NCBI GenBank assembly: GCA_964373665.1
Contig: CAYJVM010000001.1
Span: 109,723 to 173,722, forward strand
DNA length: 64,000 nt
Reading direction: 5' to 3'
DNA from: JACOWB01 sp964373665
GTDB taxonomy: Archaea > Aenigmatarchaeota > Aenigmatarchaeia > CG10238-14 > SCSR01
Program-made: the position numbers and the translations under genes
Notes under the pieces: model-generated
Told to the model about the DNA's origin: nothing
Database searches by the model: none
Seen by the model: the letters and a program-made list of their open reading frames with translations, nothing else
Shown here: one piece after another, positions 26,101 to 33,522 of the stretch
How the letters are laid out: each line of letters begins with the position of its first letter
Numbering within the stretch: position 1 is the first letter of the stretch

Positions 26101-27134
26101 GAGTCTACAATATCTTGGAATATTTCGTCATGCCTTCTTCCATCATGACTAACATTCGGTAGATAACGAGTTACAAAATCTCGCAATCCATAAGGCAGCG
26201 CTTGAACTCTTTCATTCAAGCTGTCCAGCTGTTCGATTTCTTGTGGATACTTAAATCTAAAACTCAGCCAGTCAGCCTTTGGCAACTGGAAATGCATACC
26301 GGCAAAGACGAGTCTTACAGCTTCATCTACATCTTCTTTCTCATATCTTCTATCTTCTCTTTCATAGTTCCCATTTTTTATAACATCTGCAAAATCAGGT
26401 AAAACTTTCTTTTCGATATAACCATTCAACAGGGAACTTCTCTGAGAATCAGTCAACTTTGGCGATTCTCCTGTATTTTCCAATACACTCAATTGCGCAT
26501 CATATTCCGTCACCAGCCGCGATACAAGAATTGTGTAAAGTTCACGCTCCAGACTTTGGATATCAAAGCTTCTGTCTGAATAATAAGAACTGTACCAGCC
26601 CATTTTTCCTGCTCTGCGAGTCGCAGCAAACAGCGCGTCTATTTTGACATTAAGAGAATCGACTTGCATCTGGTAACCTGCGGGGCGCGTGCGCCCAAGT
26701 TCTCTTGTTTCGTTGATCAAACGCTCAACCCTTTCATATACATCCCATTCGGCAGCGACCCCCACTTCTTCATAAATTCTGCGAACAGCAACTTCTTTTG
26801 CGTGCTTACCTCGGCTGGCTTTCGCCTTTGCAACAGCATTCATCCGCTTCAAGTATTCTAGCTTTTGCCGCATAGCTCCCGCTCCATCTGCTAAATCATC
26901 AATACCTATAGTAGGATCAAACATGCGTCTTAGTGCCATCCTATCTTTCAAATAGGCCAACTCGAAGCATATGTATTTGTCAGCGCCATTGATTTCATCA
27001 TTCCACGACTTTAGTACTTCAGCTATCTCATCGGGACTCGTTGATTCTGGATTAAAATCGGCCTGTAGTTCCGGCTCGGAAAATAATGCATTCGCTTCCT
27101 GGTATAATCTCTTTAAAATTTCATCACTCATCAT
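23193..27134 (-). CDS. Giant hypothetical protein, about 1,313 residues
   Basis: I do not recognise this family. It is soluble, without signal peptide or clear membrane helix. The first 950 residues are mostly charged helices. The last third is alpha/beta and looks enzymatic: VDYIIGVKVGSTESHNN near residue 1080, PVILVVDGTKNLVARD near 1110, ARYPDAYQGYLNQVVAIND near 1130 and FDFGFDKYGVRYLNRLETEV near 1270. Tandem ATGs at 27134 and 27131 follow a GGGTGG ribosome site; both overlap the upstream ribbon-helix-helix gene. It takes up almost 4 kb in an operon whose members are mostly unknown. Confidence 0.7.
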   Translation of the reverse strand: MMSDEILKRLYQEANALFSEPELQADFNPESTSPDEIAEVLKSWNDEINGADKYICFELAYLKDRMALRRMFDPTIGIDDLADGAGAMRQKLEYLKRMNAVAKAKASRGKHAKEVAVRRIYEEVGVAAEWDVYERVERLINETRELGRTRPAGYQMQVDSLNVKIDALFAATRRAGKMGWYSSYYSDRSFDIQSLERELYTILVSRLVTEYDAQLSVLENTGESPKLTDSQRSSLLNGYIEKKVLPDFADVIKNGNYEREDRRYEKEDVDEAVRLVFAGMHFQLPKADWLSFRFKYPQEIEQLDSLNERVQALPYGLRDFVTRYLPNVSHDGRRHDEIFQDIVDSLYRFSHRVEIPESLADVVSLLRQTYKMSRYDPGVEFTSRYDKLKQRVGTPVDVNSLDIDSWEVARSDDQMKALFGEDALAGFDRYVLEELWSRLLVVPPASGEHIGDEFGRLGYKVYRFKQGEHLPYAVMNLWRGRWQWTRAPFSGKAEEFIGSLNGEELKYLEGLKVPGMMDAVRMVKEGAVIRDDSHWDYPSYNPGFREALFNMASHYMTHGSDRERYFALGLAVNLLPYATYVPDEEKDSTRDRVVTAIASSLGLEDKLPVIRKYGDMFDQKIAYGIEGFSGVEAVANHLRGIAEYMEEVESIAQGSRNPEAVMDEANSILHFGGSMEPISEWAFDYLREIGSERVQEYWNGQFGFNVRGMIGNRRYKLITDHSYRFPTFLQELREFEAFLTDVGDIAYPERFEEQVRKEQQKVIHAVMEKPSARSYMLPYLRALGDEEVARIFPFDNYPATSSIRNLVAATEGASQQTTNLFVREALRNGLDPYETNVLGKFVSSLRVHEAAFEHYQGYMSERPKTAIRTAYELSTLDGWEELFGEVETGASTFRDLHRYFVSMERKGIIPTTYLMHSLSAAESPRKIVADWKTELNGFGEGNFDPENELHRNLEYTRFRDIVDHEKVKRFLKNHITYTAYETIFSIDSDVEPFDALSKFEVECAAYEVRLLEDYVRSVKVRAQELGMDVVIAPNLSYGYLPVAPLTDDDTLGVDYIIGVKVGSTESHNNKEVLNSGLFKGYRTRIANDQPVILVVDGTKNLVARDSTDRAARYPDAYQGYLNQVVAINDALGFTDVDYSHAGKTEEDMAKLRGNKEFQRTVDVYRSTLKEGEQKVPYSFQLWNTALMPLIIRGDRTRSGKVWPFSAYSIDGPTMIYCNVGVLDSQIPSEIKEKHEGRFEHTPAYFDDSGKIIQFDFGFDKYGVRYLNRLETEVRQAYSQMGRQTGIGISPEHIPALMKYLEQNRGRAPDIDAA

Positions 27135-27267
27135 TCCCACCCTTCAAATACGATTTTACTGCATATTCAATCAAATGGCTTTTATTCCTAAATAAGCCTT
27201 CTGCTACTTTAGCTTCTATGTCCTTTATGGTCTTCCCGTCTATGGATATGCTTACTTTCTGTTTCAT
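27124..27267 (-). CDS. 47-residue ribbon-helix-helix (CopG/Arc-like) regulator
   Basis: The frame reads MKQKVSISIDGKTIKDIE and then a helix with GLFRNKSHLIEYAVKSYL, the strand-helix-helix layout of ribbon-helix-helix DNA-binding proteins, with a GGTGA site directly before the ATG. It overlaps the start of the giant gene by 8-11 nt and follows the GXGXG gene by 9 nt, so it is part of the operon. A TACTA/TAGTA-rich region ahead of the first operon gene (29641-29705) is a plausible target. Confidence 0.8.
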   Translation of the reverse strand: MKQKVSISIDGKTIKDIEAKVAEGLFRNKSHLIEYAVKSYLKGGNDE

Positions 27268-27276
27268 GTCACCATC

Positions 27277-28275
27277 TCAACCTTCATAGAATCTGTTGTA
27301 AAGCTGCCTATATTCTTGGGACGGAATCACCAATCTACCATTATCGACAATCAGCCTTCCATTGTGTACAAATCTGTAAGGACGGCTATACGGTGGGTTG
27401 AAACCAAAGTGTCTAGTTTCACCATCAACTTCAATAACAGCTTCTCCTGTTGGAATAAAATATGCCATCCCTACACCACAATCTCCTATTATGTGAAGAT
27501 ATGCATCACCCATTCCGTAAGCAGGTCGCCATCCAGTCGATCCGTTCAATGTCACCCTACCACCTTCCAAATTCTTTGCAAAAAAATCCCCAACATTGCC
27601 GTTGATAACTAACTCGCCGCTTTGTCTACCGCTGGCCAGATTGTCAAGCAGATGGGCTTTCCTTCGATAGTCATCATAAGTACCGCCTATACCCCACACT
27701 TTATTCCAAGAATCCCCTACTCTGGGGAACATTGATTCCCTAGTAACCCCATATCTCTTGAATAAATTTCCCGCCGCGCGATCAGCATAAAACGACGCAC
27801 CTAAAAACTGGGGATGCCGAAGTGCAAGTCTGCTCAATGATTCTAATCCACGCTCAACCGCCTCATATACGATCTGAGGTACATTGCGTGTAGGCTCCCA
27901 AAAGTGATGGGGAAAAAATGAGGGGTTTTTCGTAGTCTCAAGCTCAATTTTCTCCGTACCTCGGTCAAAAAGGCGACAAGTGAGTCCAGATACATACCAA
28001 CCAAGTGCTGGAAGATTTTCGTGATTTTCAAATCTTCCCAGCTCAGATACAAGCCTATTTACATCGTCTTGAGTGTAGACTTCCAAATTGTCTATCATGC
28101 TTCTCGCCAATAAAGATGGAGTTACTGAAACTAGCATATCGCGTTCATGAATTTCCCTACGCCCTACATTAAAATCATTCATCATCTGAATGTTTTGGTT
28201 TTCGGTATGTCTATCTTGTGCAAACTTTCGGGTTAAAAATGCAATTGCATAGTCCTGTATCATTGAATAAGACAT
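27277..28275 (-). CDS. Protein with GXGXG-type beta-helix segment
   Basis: The N-terminal 200 residues are helical and not recognised. Near residues 215-275 the sequence shows repeated turns such as GELVINGNVGDFFAKNLEGG, RVTLNGSTG and YLHIIGDCGVGMAYF, the pattern of right-handed beta-helix GXGXG domains known from glutamate synthase and formylmethanofuran dehydrogenase subunit C. No catalytic domain is visible. The ATG at 28275 follows GGTGAG; a start at 28296 would overlap the upstream gene more. Probably a scaffold or partner protein. Confidence 0.6.
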   Translation of the reverse strand: MSYSMIQDYAIAFLTRKFAQDRHTENQNIQMMNDFNVGRREIHERDMLVSVTPSLLARSMIDNLEVYTQDDVNRLVSELGRFENHENLPALGWYVSGLTCRLFDRGTEKIELETTKNPSFFPHHFWEPTRNVPQIVYEAVERGLESLSRLALRHPQFLGASFYADRAAGNLFKRYGVTRESMFPRVGDSWNKVWGIGGTYDDYRRKAHLLDNLASGRQSGELVINGNVGDFFAKNLEGGRVTLNGSTGWRPAYGMGDAYLHIIGDCGVGMAYFIPTGEAVIEVDGETRHFGFNPPYSRPYRFVHNGRLIVDNGRLVIPSQEYRQLYNRFYEG

Positions 28276-28292
28276 TTTCTCACCAACTCCTA

Positions 28293-28979
28293 TCACGGGC
28301 TGTTCCTATACCTGATATTCACATCTCTAATCTCCGGCTGCGTCCCGACCATCTCGTCTGGATTTTTCTTCAAATAACGCCCAAAAAGCTTATGCCCTAT
28401 CCTCCTCTGCACTCCATCATACCAAGTTCCCTGGCCAAGAGTGCCTGCAAATCTGGATGCTTTTCCAAGGCCGTTAAATGCAAGATAAGTTGTAAGAGCC
28501 GCTGCAGCAGTTTCTACAGGCATATCTGAAACATTGTTTGAGAGATTAACCATCGCATTCCATATGGCGTTTGTATCAAGCTGTTTGACGACATCATAAA
28601 GCTCCATCATGCCTTGTCCAGCCACCTTTGCCGAATCAACAGCCTTGTTGAAATAATCCAAAGCTTCTGCAATTCTAGGAGGGAATGTATTGATAGATTC
28701 TTTAGCCTTACCAAGATAATCTGTCCCAACATTAGCGCCAGCTGACACCTTGTCAAGACCATCGTCTATCTTCGCAACATTTTCCAAGTTCCTCAAGGTC
28801 CTTGCATAATTGTTAATAAAATCAGGAGCTGCTCTTAATCCGTCTCCTACCTTTTCAAAATAGTTCCGGCCATCACCCAGAAGAACCCCAGGAATGCTAG
28901 CGCTCCCTAAAGCGCCGAAAAGATGCGGGCCTGCAAATCCTGCAGTTTTCCTAATGCTTCTTCCTAATCCATATAGCAT
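28293..28979 (-). CDS. Hypothetical Gly/Ala-rich helical protein
   Basis: The 228-residue product has a basic, glycine-rich N-terminus (GLGRSIRKTAGFAGPHLFG), long amphipathic helices in the middle (for example AEALDYFNKAVDSAKVAGQG) and a basic tail. AAAALTTYLAFNGLGKASRF is mildly hydrophobic. The pattern could be membrane-associated or phage-structural-like, but I do not recognise a family. It is second in the operon, 6 nt after the first gene. Confidence 0.5.
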   Translation of the reverse strand: MLYGLGRSIRKTAGFAGPHLFGALGSASIPGVLLGDGRNYFEKVGDGLRAAPDFINNYARTLRNLENVAKIDDGLDKVSAGANVGTDYLGKAKESINTFPPRIAEALDYFNKAVDSAKVAGQGMMELYDVVKQLDTNAIWNAMVNLSNNVSDMPVETAAAALTTYLAFNGLGKASRFAGTLGQGTWYDGVQRRIGHKLFGRYLKKNPDEMVGTQPEIRDVNIRYRNSP

Positions 28980-28985
28980 AATATA

Positions 28986-29627
28986 TCACCTAGGCCTAGG
29001 AAACGCTTGATTGCTTGCGGCTGCATAAAAGTCCTTAAATTCTCTGCTACTCAAAAGATCCACATAAGGACCGCGATCCGTATATCTTCCCTGTCGTCTT
29101 GCATTGCTGTCTATCTCGCAAACGACATCCCATGCTTCACGTCCCAAACCTCTTTCTAGCAAGCGATAACCAAGACCTGTTTTAACATCCATATAATTTT
29201 CGAATTCTTCGGGGCTTAGGCGCAGACCAGTAGCGCTTTTCCTCAAGGTCATTCGACCCTCAGGTTCTGGATTAAAATCAAGTTCTCTGCTATAACCCGC
29301 GTCTCTCAAATAACCAGCGACCTCTTCCATTCTATCTTCGGGTATAGGGTTAACGTAAACTAGCCGGTTGGTACATTCCGCCGCTAGCTGGTTGGTAAAT
29401 GCCGCCGGGCGGTTTGGCAGCAAAGTGTATCCCGCAGGCTCCAACTCACCTACATAGAACCCGCCTACCAATGTATAGCTTGGATAGTTTTTTAGAGCAA
29501 TGTCCCCAAGTCTTGTTGGGGCAACTGTAATGCCAGTGAAAGAGTCACTTTGAAACAGATGTGGCCAGCCATCTTCCAACAGCGCTTCTCTAAGCACTTC
29601 AACTGCATTTCCGGTTTCATAACCCAT
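28986..29627 (-). CDS. Hypothetical protein, first gene of the unknown operon
   Basis: This 213-residue soluble protein has strand-rich parts (YTLVGGFYVGELEPAGYTLLP) and helical parts (SPEEFENYMDVKTGLGYRLLERGL). No family is recognised. It has a promoter with CTTAAATA about 40 nt upstream, overlapped by TACTA/TAGTA repeats. Five genes follow in close spacing on the minus strand. Confidence 0.55.
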   Translation of the reverse strand: MGYETGNAVEVLREALLEDGWPHLFQSDSFTGITVAPTRLGDIALKNYPSYTLVGGFYVGELEPAGYTLLPNRPAAFTNQLAAECTNRLVYVNPIPEDRMEEVAGYLRDAGYSRELDFNPEPEGRMTLRKSATGLRLSPEEFENYMDVKTGLGYRLLERGLGREAWDVVCEIDSNARRQGRYTDRGPYVDLLSSREFKDFYAAASNQAFPRPR

Positions 29628-29640
29628 ACCATATCACTTA

Positions 29641-29705
29641 TTACTACCTAGTAGTATTTACTAGTATTTAAGCATTTCGGTACTTTAGTACATATTAGTA
29701 GTTAC
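29641..29705 (-). promoter_or_regulatory. Cluster of TACTA/TAGTA half-sites over a promoter
   Basis: Within 65 bp there are at least six TACT(A) or TAGTA elements, including TACTACCTAGTAGTA (inverted halves), TACTAGTA (a perfect palindrome) and TACTTTAGTA. On the minus strand they overlap the likely TATA element CTTAAATA of the 29627 operon. Short repeated half-sites are what ribbon-helix-helix repressors bind, and one is encoded in this operon. Confidence 0.5.
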
Positions 29706-29710
29706 AATTT

Positions 29711-30058
29711 TTAAAATAACTTCAAAAGTTCTTCTTTGACTTTTCTAAAGGTAGCTTCGTTTATCTTACCCAAGTTTTTAATAGCGGACGTTTTCTTTAA
29801 TGTGAATATTGCATTGGTTTTTATTCGACTAGGTTGAGGTAAGAAACCATATTCAAGGTCATTTTGATCTATTAGAACGGAATAATCTACATTACGAATG
29901 TTAGAAGTTAATCCGCAAGATATGAAATCTTCTAATTTTCGATTAATTCCGCTTTTTGATAATACAACTACTGGCCTTTTTTTACTTGCTTTCAAATCTG
30001 TAAACGGAAAAGATATAAGAATTATTTCTCCTTGTTCAAAGTTTATTCCAGATTTCAT
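29711..30058 (-). CDS. mazF: MazF/PemK-type toxin
   Basis: This is an mRNA interferase of the MazF fold. The start GEIILISFPFTDLKASKKRPVVVLS near residues 10-34 is the PemK/MazF hallmark, and SRIKTNAIFTLKKT near residue 77 is the second conserved strand pair. It overlaps the antitoxin by 23 nt. Confidence 0.9.
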   Translation of the reverse strand: MKSGINFEQGEIILISFPFTDLKASKKRPVVVLSKSGINRKLEDFISCGLTSNIRNVDYSVLIDQNDLEYGFLPQPSRIKTNAIFTLKKTSAIKNLGKINEATFRKVKEELLKLF

Positions 30059-30302
30059 CTTCTTTGTTCTCCCATAAGTCTTTAGCTACTTTCTCAGCAT
30101 GTTTAAGCATATAATCAAACTCTCGAGCAAATCTTTTAGATGCTTTAGCAGATTTTTCAATTAGTAACTTATCACCTTTCTTCACTATGAGTAATTCTTC
30201 ACCCTTTCTAATTTTCATTTCCCTTCTGATATCAGATGGGATGGCGATTTGTCCTTTTTGTGAAACTCGTATCGTTTTAAACTTCAATTCATCTTTCAAC
30301 AT
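30036..30302 (-). CDS. mazE: AbrB/MazE-type antitoxin
   Basis: The swapped-hairpin AbrB domain is in the first 50 residues: IRVSQKGQIAIPSDIRREMKI, then KGEELLIVKKGDKLLIEK. An acidic helical tail follows (DLWENKEDEIWNKL) that would bind the toxin. A pair of 11-bp direct repeats lies just before the start codon, as expected for autoregulation. Confidence 0.9.
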   Translation of the reverse strand: MLKDELKFKTIRVSQKGQIAIPSDIRREMKIRKGEELLIVKKGDKLLIEKSAKASKRFAREFDYMLKHAEKVAKDLWENKEDEIWNKL

Positions 30303-30306
30303 TAAT

Positions 30307-30336
30307 GTTGTAAGAATGTTGTAAGAATTTTCTTAC
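30307..30336 (-). promoter_or_regulatory. Tandem 11-bp repeat operator of mazEF
   Basis: The plus-strand sequence GTTGTAAGAAT occurs twice without a gap (30307-30317, 30318-30328) and is followed by TTTTCTTAC, an inverted GTAAGA element. It lies directly upstream of the mazE start (30302) and fits an antitoxin binding site. Confidence 0.6.
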
Positions 30337-30348
30337 TTGTAAAGATTC

Positions 30349-31540
30349 TCAGTTCAAATATTTCTTTAACTCCTCAACCTTGTCGGTCATCTCCCAAGTG
30401 AACTCAGGTTCATTCCTTCCAAAGTGCCCGTAAGCCGCAGTCTTTTCATAAATAGGCCTTTTCAATTTCAAATGCTCAATAATAGCTTTAGGCCTCATGT
30501 CGAACGTTTTCATAATAATTTCTTCAATTTTATGGTCAGGGATTTTCCCAGTCCCGAAAGTATTGACATAGACAGAAACAGGTCTTGCGATTCCGATTGC
30601 GTAAGCAATTTGCAATTCACACCTATCAGCAAGACCAGCTGCAACGATGTTCTTGGCTATATATCTACCCATATAAGCGGCAGACCTGTCGACCTTGCTT
30701 GCGTCCTTGCCGGAAAAACAGCCTCCTCCGTGCCTTCCCCAACCTCCATAAGTGTCGACTATGATTTTCCTTCCTGTAAGTCCAGTGTCAGCAGGGGGTC
30801 CTCCTTTCACAAACTTTCCAGTCGGGTTTATGTGAATGATTGTGCCATCGTCTATCCAGTCTTTGCAGACAGGCTTGATAACATTCTCCAGTATCTCCTT
30901 CCTAAGCTGCTCCATTGGTATGTCTGCGTGGTGTGCAGATACAACGACAGTATGCAGTCTCTTCGGTTTTCCATTTTCATATTCTATGGTCACCTGAGAC
31001 TTGCCATCCGGCCTCAACCATTTAATTTCTCCGGAACGCCTTACTTCAGAAAGCTTCATCACAAGCTTGTGCGCAAGAACGATAGGGAGCGGCATGAATT
31101 CTGACGTCTCGTTTGTAGCATACGCCATCATTAATCCTTGATCACCAGCACCCTGTTCCTTGTCATCGCCTTGACCCTCAGTGACACCCTGTGAAATATC
31201 TGGACTTTGCTCATGCAACGACACCAGGACAGAGCAGTCGTCATAATTAAAACCGTATTCAGGGTTGTCATAGCCAATCCTCTTTAAGACTTTCCTCGCG
31301 ACTCCCTGCGCGTCGATATAGCCTTTCGTTGTAACCTCACCCGCTATCATTATTAGGCCTGTTGTCGTCAAAGTTTCTACAGCAACTCTAGAATTAGGAT
31401 CCTGCTTGATCAATTCGTCTAATATAGCGTCGGAGATTTGGTCACAAATTTTGGACACTTACTAACGATAGCTAGTATGTTTTATCCGGGTGACCTTCTG
31501 TTACTGACTCTGATGTAAACAAAAATTTTCCGTCCCTCAT
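30349..31540 (-). CDS. metK: S-adenosylmethionine synthetase, bacterial type, interrupted by a 31-nt BHB-like intron
   Basis: MetK makes SAM from ATP and methionine. Exon 1 (31540-31482) encodes MRDGKFLFTSESVTEGHPDK and exon 2 (31450-30349) continues with ICDQISDAILDEL. Joined, they give 386 residues with the intact GHPDK-ICDQ active-site motif, GAGDQG near residue 120, and GGWGRHGGGCFSGKD near residue 255; bacterial MetK is about 384. Unspliced, the frame meets TAG within 6 nt of the junction. A start at GTG 31458 would give a protein lacking the catalytic His and Asp of GHPD. The 31-nt insert has BHB geometry. This is the bacterial/eukaryotic type, not the divergent archaeal MAT. Confidence 0.9.
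31451..31481 (-). other. Predicted 31-nt BHB-type intron in metK mRNA
   Basis: On the minus strand, exon bases GGAT pair with GTCC (4-bp central helix). AAA bulges follow each strand, and ACATACTA pairs with TAGTAAGT (7 of 8) around the loop GCTATCGT. Cutting each AAA after its second base removes 31 nt and restores GAT-AAA-ATT-TGT (D-K-I-C). Further out, exon bases GGTCAC pair with GTGACC. Because AAAA occurs on both sides, the exact boundaries may slide by up to 4 nt without changing the product. The insert contains TAG and shifts the frame by one. Confidence 0.8.
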
Positions 31541-31600
31541 TTTTATTAACCCTTATTTTAGCGATTTAATTTTAAATAGTTTAAGGAAGCAGGTAGTTAC

Positions 31601-32098
31601 ATGAGATTATCTTACATGTCAAATAATGCTAAGAAGGCGGTAGGGTATGGCTTGTTAGCCTTAGACGTTATTCTATCAGCATGCAGTGGGCCCGGTAATT
31701 TTGGACCGCCACCTGCAGCAACATATACAGCTACACCTGCAGCAATACAGCAGCTTGATGTTAATGCATGCAAGGCGCAGCTGCATAGAAATATACAGAA
31801 CCAACGCGGTCGCGGGCAGACAAATTCTGAAAGGCTGTATAATCTGGTTCTATGGTTTCAAATATCATCGGGGGGTGGACTGTCAAGGTATTCTCCTTCA
31901 GAAAGAGATGACATGCTATATAGAGATGTAATGAACTTTAAAGACGCCAATCCTGATTTATCGTACGCGCAAAACGGGAATACTCATACATTCTCCAACC
32001 CAGATCCTGCGGGTGCCGTTGAAAAGGTGGATGTGACAATCGGCGGTTTGCCAATATACTGGAGAGCAACGTATAACCCCAATGGCAAATGTGAATAA
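31601..32098 (+). CDS. Putative secreted lipoprotein, 165 residues
   Basis: A short basic start and hydrophobic stretch lead to the lipobox-like ILSAC near residue 28, followed by a Gly/Pro/Thr-rich linker (GPGNFGPPPAATYTATPA). The mature part is unrecognised, with RLYNLVLWFQISSGGG and YAQNGNTHTFSNPDP. It probably sits outside the membrane, lipid-anchored. TTTTAAATAG about 25 nt upstream is a TATA box, so the ATG at 31601 is likely leaderless. It is divergent from metK. Confidence 0.6.
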   Translation: MRLSYMSNNAKKAVGYGLLALDVILSACSGPGNFGPPPAATYTATPAAIQQLDVNACKAQLHRNIQNQRGRGQTNSERLYNLVLWFQISSGGGLSRYSPSERDDMLYRDVMNFKDANPDLSYAQNGNTHTFSNPDPAGAVEKVDVTIGGLPIYWRATYNPNGKCE

Positions 32099-32293
32099 AT
32101 ACTTGTTACCTGAATAGTTTGTTTACGGAACAATGTATTGGTCTGATTTTACAGAGTGATAATGAATTAAGAGAAAACCCTATACATGTCCCTACTCCTA
32201 GAGTAGTTGTTTCTGTACAAAGTTAGAGATTATAATAAACAACTTCAGCGAACTGATCGAATGCTTAAATACTTTACTATTCAGCAATAAATT

Positions 32294-32629
32294 ATGGTAT
32301 ATAAAAGTAATACAGGTATGACAACTCAAGCTTACCAAGGAAATGTCCATTCTTTCAATCTTGTTGAACAAATGAAAGCACATGGGTTGCCATTTCTTGA
32401 AGAGGTAGATGGGATTAAATTCCAAATTCGTTTTGATGGAGCACAACCACATTATGACGAGGTTGGAAGAACTGAAGATGGATATCTTATTTTAAGACCG
32501 AGGCAAGAAATAGGCAGATTACGGTTTTATAACCAACAAACCAATAGATGGGAAGTTGCAGATGGTGGCGGCCATCAAGCTTATTTTGATGCCGTAAAAC
32601 GACAACATCAAATGGTTACTACCTCATAA
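32294..32629 (+). CDS. Hypothetical protein, 111 residues
   Basis: I do not recognise a family. It is soluble and mixed, with LPFLEEVDGIKFQIRFDGAQ and a Gly/His segment VADGGGHQAYFDAVKRQHQ. CTTAAATACTTT lies about 30 nt before the ATG, a likely TATA box. The genes around it are single and small, each with its own promoter. Confidence 0.5.
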   Translation: MVYKSNTGMTTQAYQGNVHSFNLVEQMKAHGLPFLEEVDGIKFQIRFDGAQPHYDEVGRTEDGYLILRPRQEIGRLRFYNQQTNRWEVADGGGHQAYFDAVKRQHQMVTTS

Positions 32630-32697
32630 ACTTTAACCGAGAGTCAATGCATAGAAGCATTAAAAACTTTTTAAATCTGAAGATGCAATATTGTTTT

Positions 32698-32994
32698 ATG
32701 CCTACTTTTTCTAAAAGAGGAGTTCTTAGCCATCCCAATGGCAACTATTTACGGGAAGGTGGGCGCTTTGACGGCAAACCATATCATGTGGAAAAGGGGC
32801 AATTCAAAAGATTGAGAACAGAGATTGAGCAAGAAGGAGGCATTGAGAGAATGTATGAAAATTATCAAACGTGGTATGCATATGATAGCATACCTGTCTT
32901 TTTTGATCCATCCGGAAGAACAGACAGGTCAGGCATTTCCTATGCAACAAACTTGAGGCTGGATAAAGAAAGGATTCCTGTAAAGACAGCTTAA
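32698..32994 (+). CDS. Hypothetical protein, 98 residues
   Basis: The ATG at 32698 is favoured because TTTTTAAATCT lies 20-30 nt upstream; upstream in-frame ATGs at 32647 and 32683 fall on or before that box. The protein reads MPTFSKRGVLSHPNGNYL at the start and has a charged helix with TEIEQEGGIERMYENYQT. No family is recognised. Confidence 0.5.
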   Translation: MPTFSKRGVLSHPNGNYLREGGRFDGKPYHVEKGQFKRLRTEIEQEGGIERMYENYQTWYAYDSIPVFFDPSGRTDRSGISYATNLRLDKERIPVKTA

Positions 32995-33057
32995 CCACAA
33001 AGGAATTATCAGGCATTTAAATAATACCGCCCAATTAATTTTATTGGAGGTTTGAAC

Positions 33058-33228
33058 ATGGCATCATCTTTGGTAGTAAAATCTGCTGTGAGATCGCATC
33101 TCAAGGGAATGCGTGCAGGCGGAGACTTTTTCAAGGCTTTGGACGCAGCTGTAGCACATAAGGTAAAGACTGCAATGTCAAGGGCCAAGGAAAATGGAAG
33201 AAAGACCTGCCGCGGTTGTGACGTTTAA
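33058..33228 (+). CDS. 56-residue histone-fold-like protein
   Basis: The short frame reads MASSLVVKSAVRSHLKGM, then GGDFFKALDAAVAHKVKTA and AKENGRKTCRGCDV. This matches the helix layout of archaeal histone-fold/DUF1931-type proteins (VKSAVREHL ... FYEALDKKVEELLKKA ... NGRKTV). The usual C-terminal RPRDL is replaced by CRGCDV with a CxxC. A TTGGAGGTTTG ribosome site precedes the ATG, and a hairpin terminator follows the stop. It likely binds DNA as a dimer or oligomer. Confidence 0.7.
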   Translation: MASSLVVKSAVRSHLKGMRAGGDFFKALDAAVAHKVKTAMSRAKENGRKTCRGCDV

Positions 33229-33250
33229 GGGTCACGCGACCCGGTTTTTT
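33229..33250 (+). terminator. Hairpin plus T-run terminator
   Basis: GGGTC-ACGC-GACCC forms a 5-bp hairpin starting at the base after the histone-like stop codon and is followed by GGTTTTTT. This is unusually bacterial in form for an archaeal gene. Confidence 0.65.
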
Positions 33251-33264
33251 GTTTATGGTGAATT

Positions 33265-33522
33265 ATGGCGCTCATTGTTGGTGAACAGACGATTGCATTC
33301 CTATTAGTAGGGGTTATTTTCTCAATTGTGGGACTTTTTGCGTTTCTCAAAGCGAGAACTGTATTGAAAGTGCAGATATGGGTGCAGAAAACCTGGTTTG
33401 GCGCCAAATATGTCCCCAGTGAAAGAACCCGAGTCATAGTCCAGATTATGGGCGCCTTGTACCTCATCTTCGGCGTTGCTTTGATGTTGTTTTATTTCGT
33501 CAATACATCCGGCTATATTTAG
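33265..33522 (+). CDS. Small two-helix membrane protein
   Basis: The 85-residue product has two hydrophobic helices, IAFLLVGVIFSIVGLFAFL near residues 10-28 and IMGALYLIFGVALMLFYFV near residues 61-79, joined by a basic loop. No family is recognised. Its end overlaps the convergent DUF1512 gene by 4 nt. Confidence 0.6.
   Translation: MALIVGEQTIAFLLVGVIFSIVGLFAFLKARTVLKVQIWVQKTWFGAKYVPSERTRVIVQIMGALYLIFGVALMLFYFVNTSGYI

Noticed and set aside
30349..31458. metK read as a complete 369-residue gene starting at GTG 31458
   Set aside because: This form would begin inside the active-site motif and lack the catalytic His and Asp, while the missing 20 codons are present just upstream, separated by exactly the BHB-like insert.
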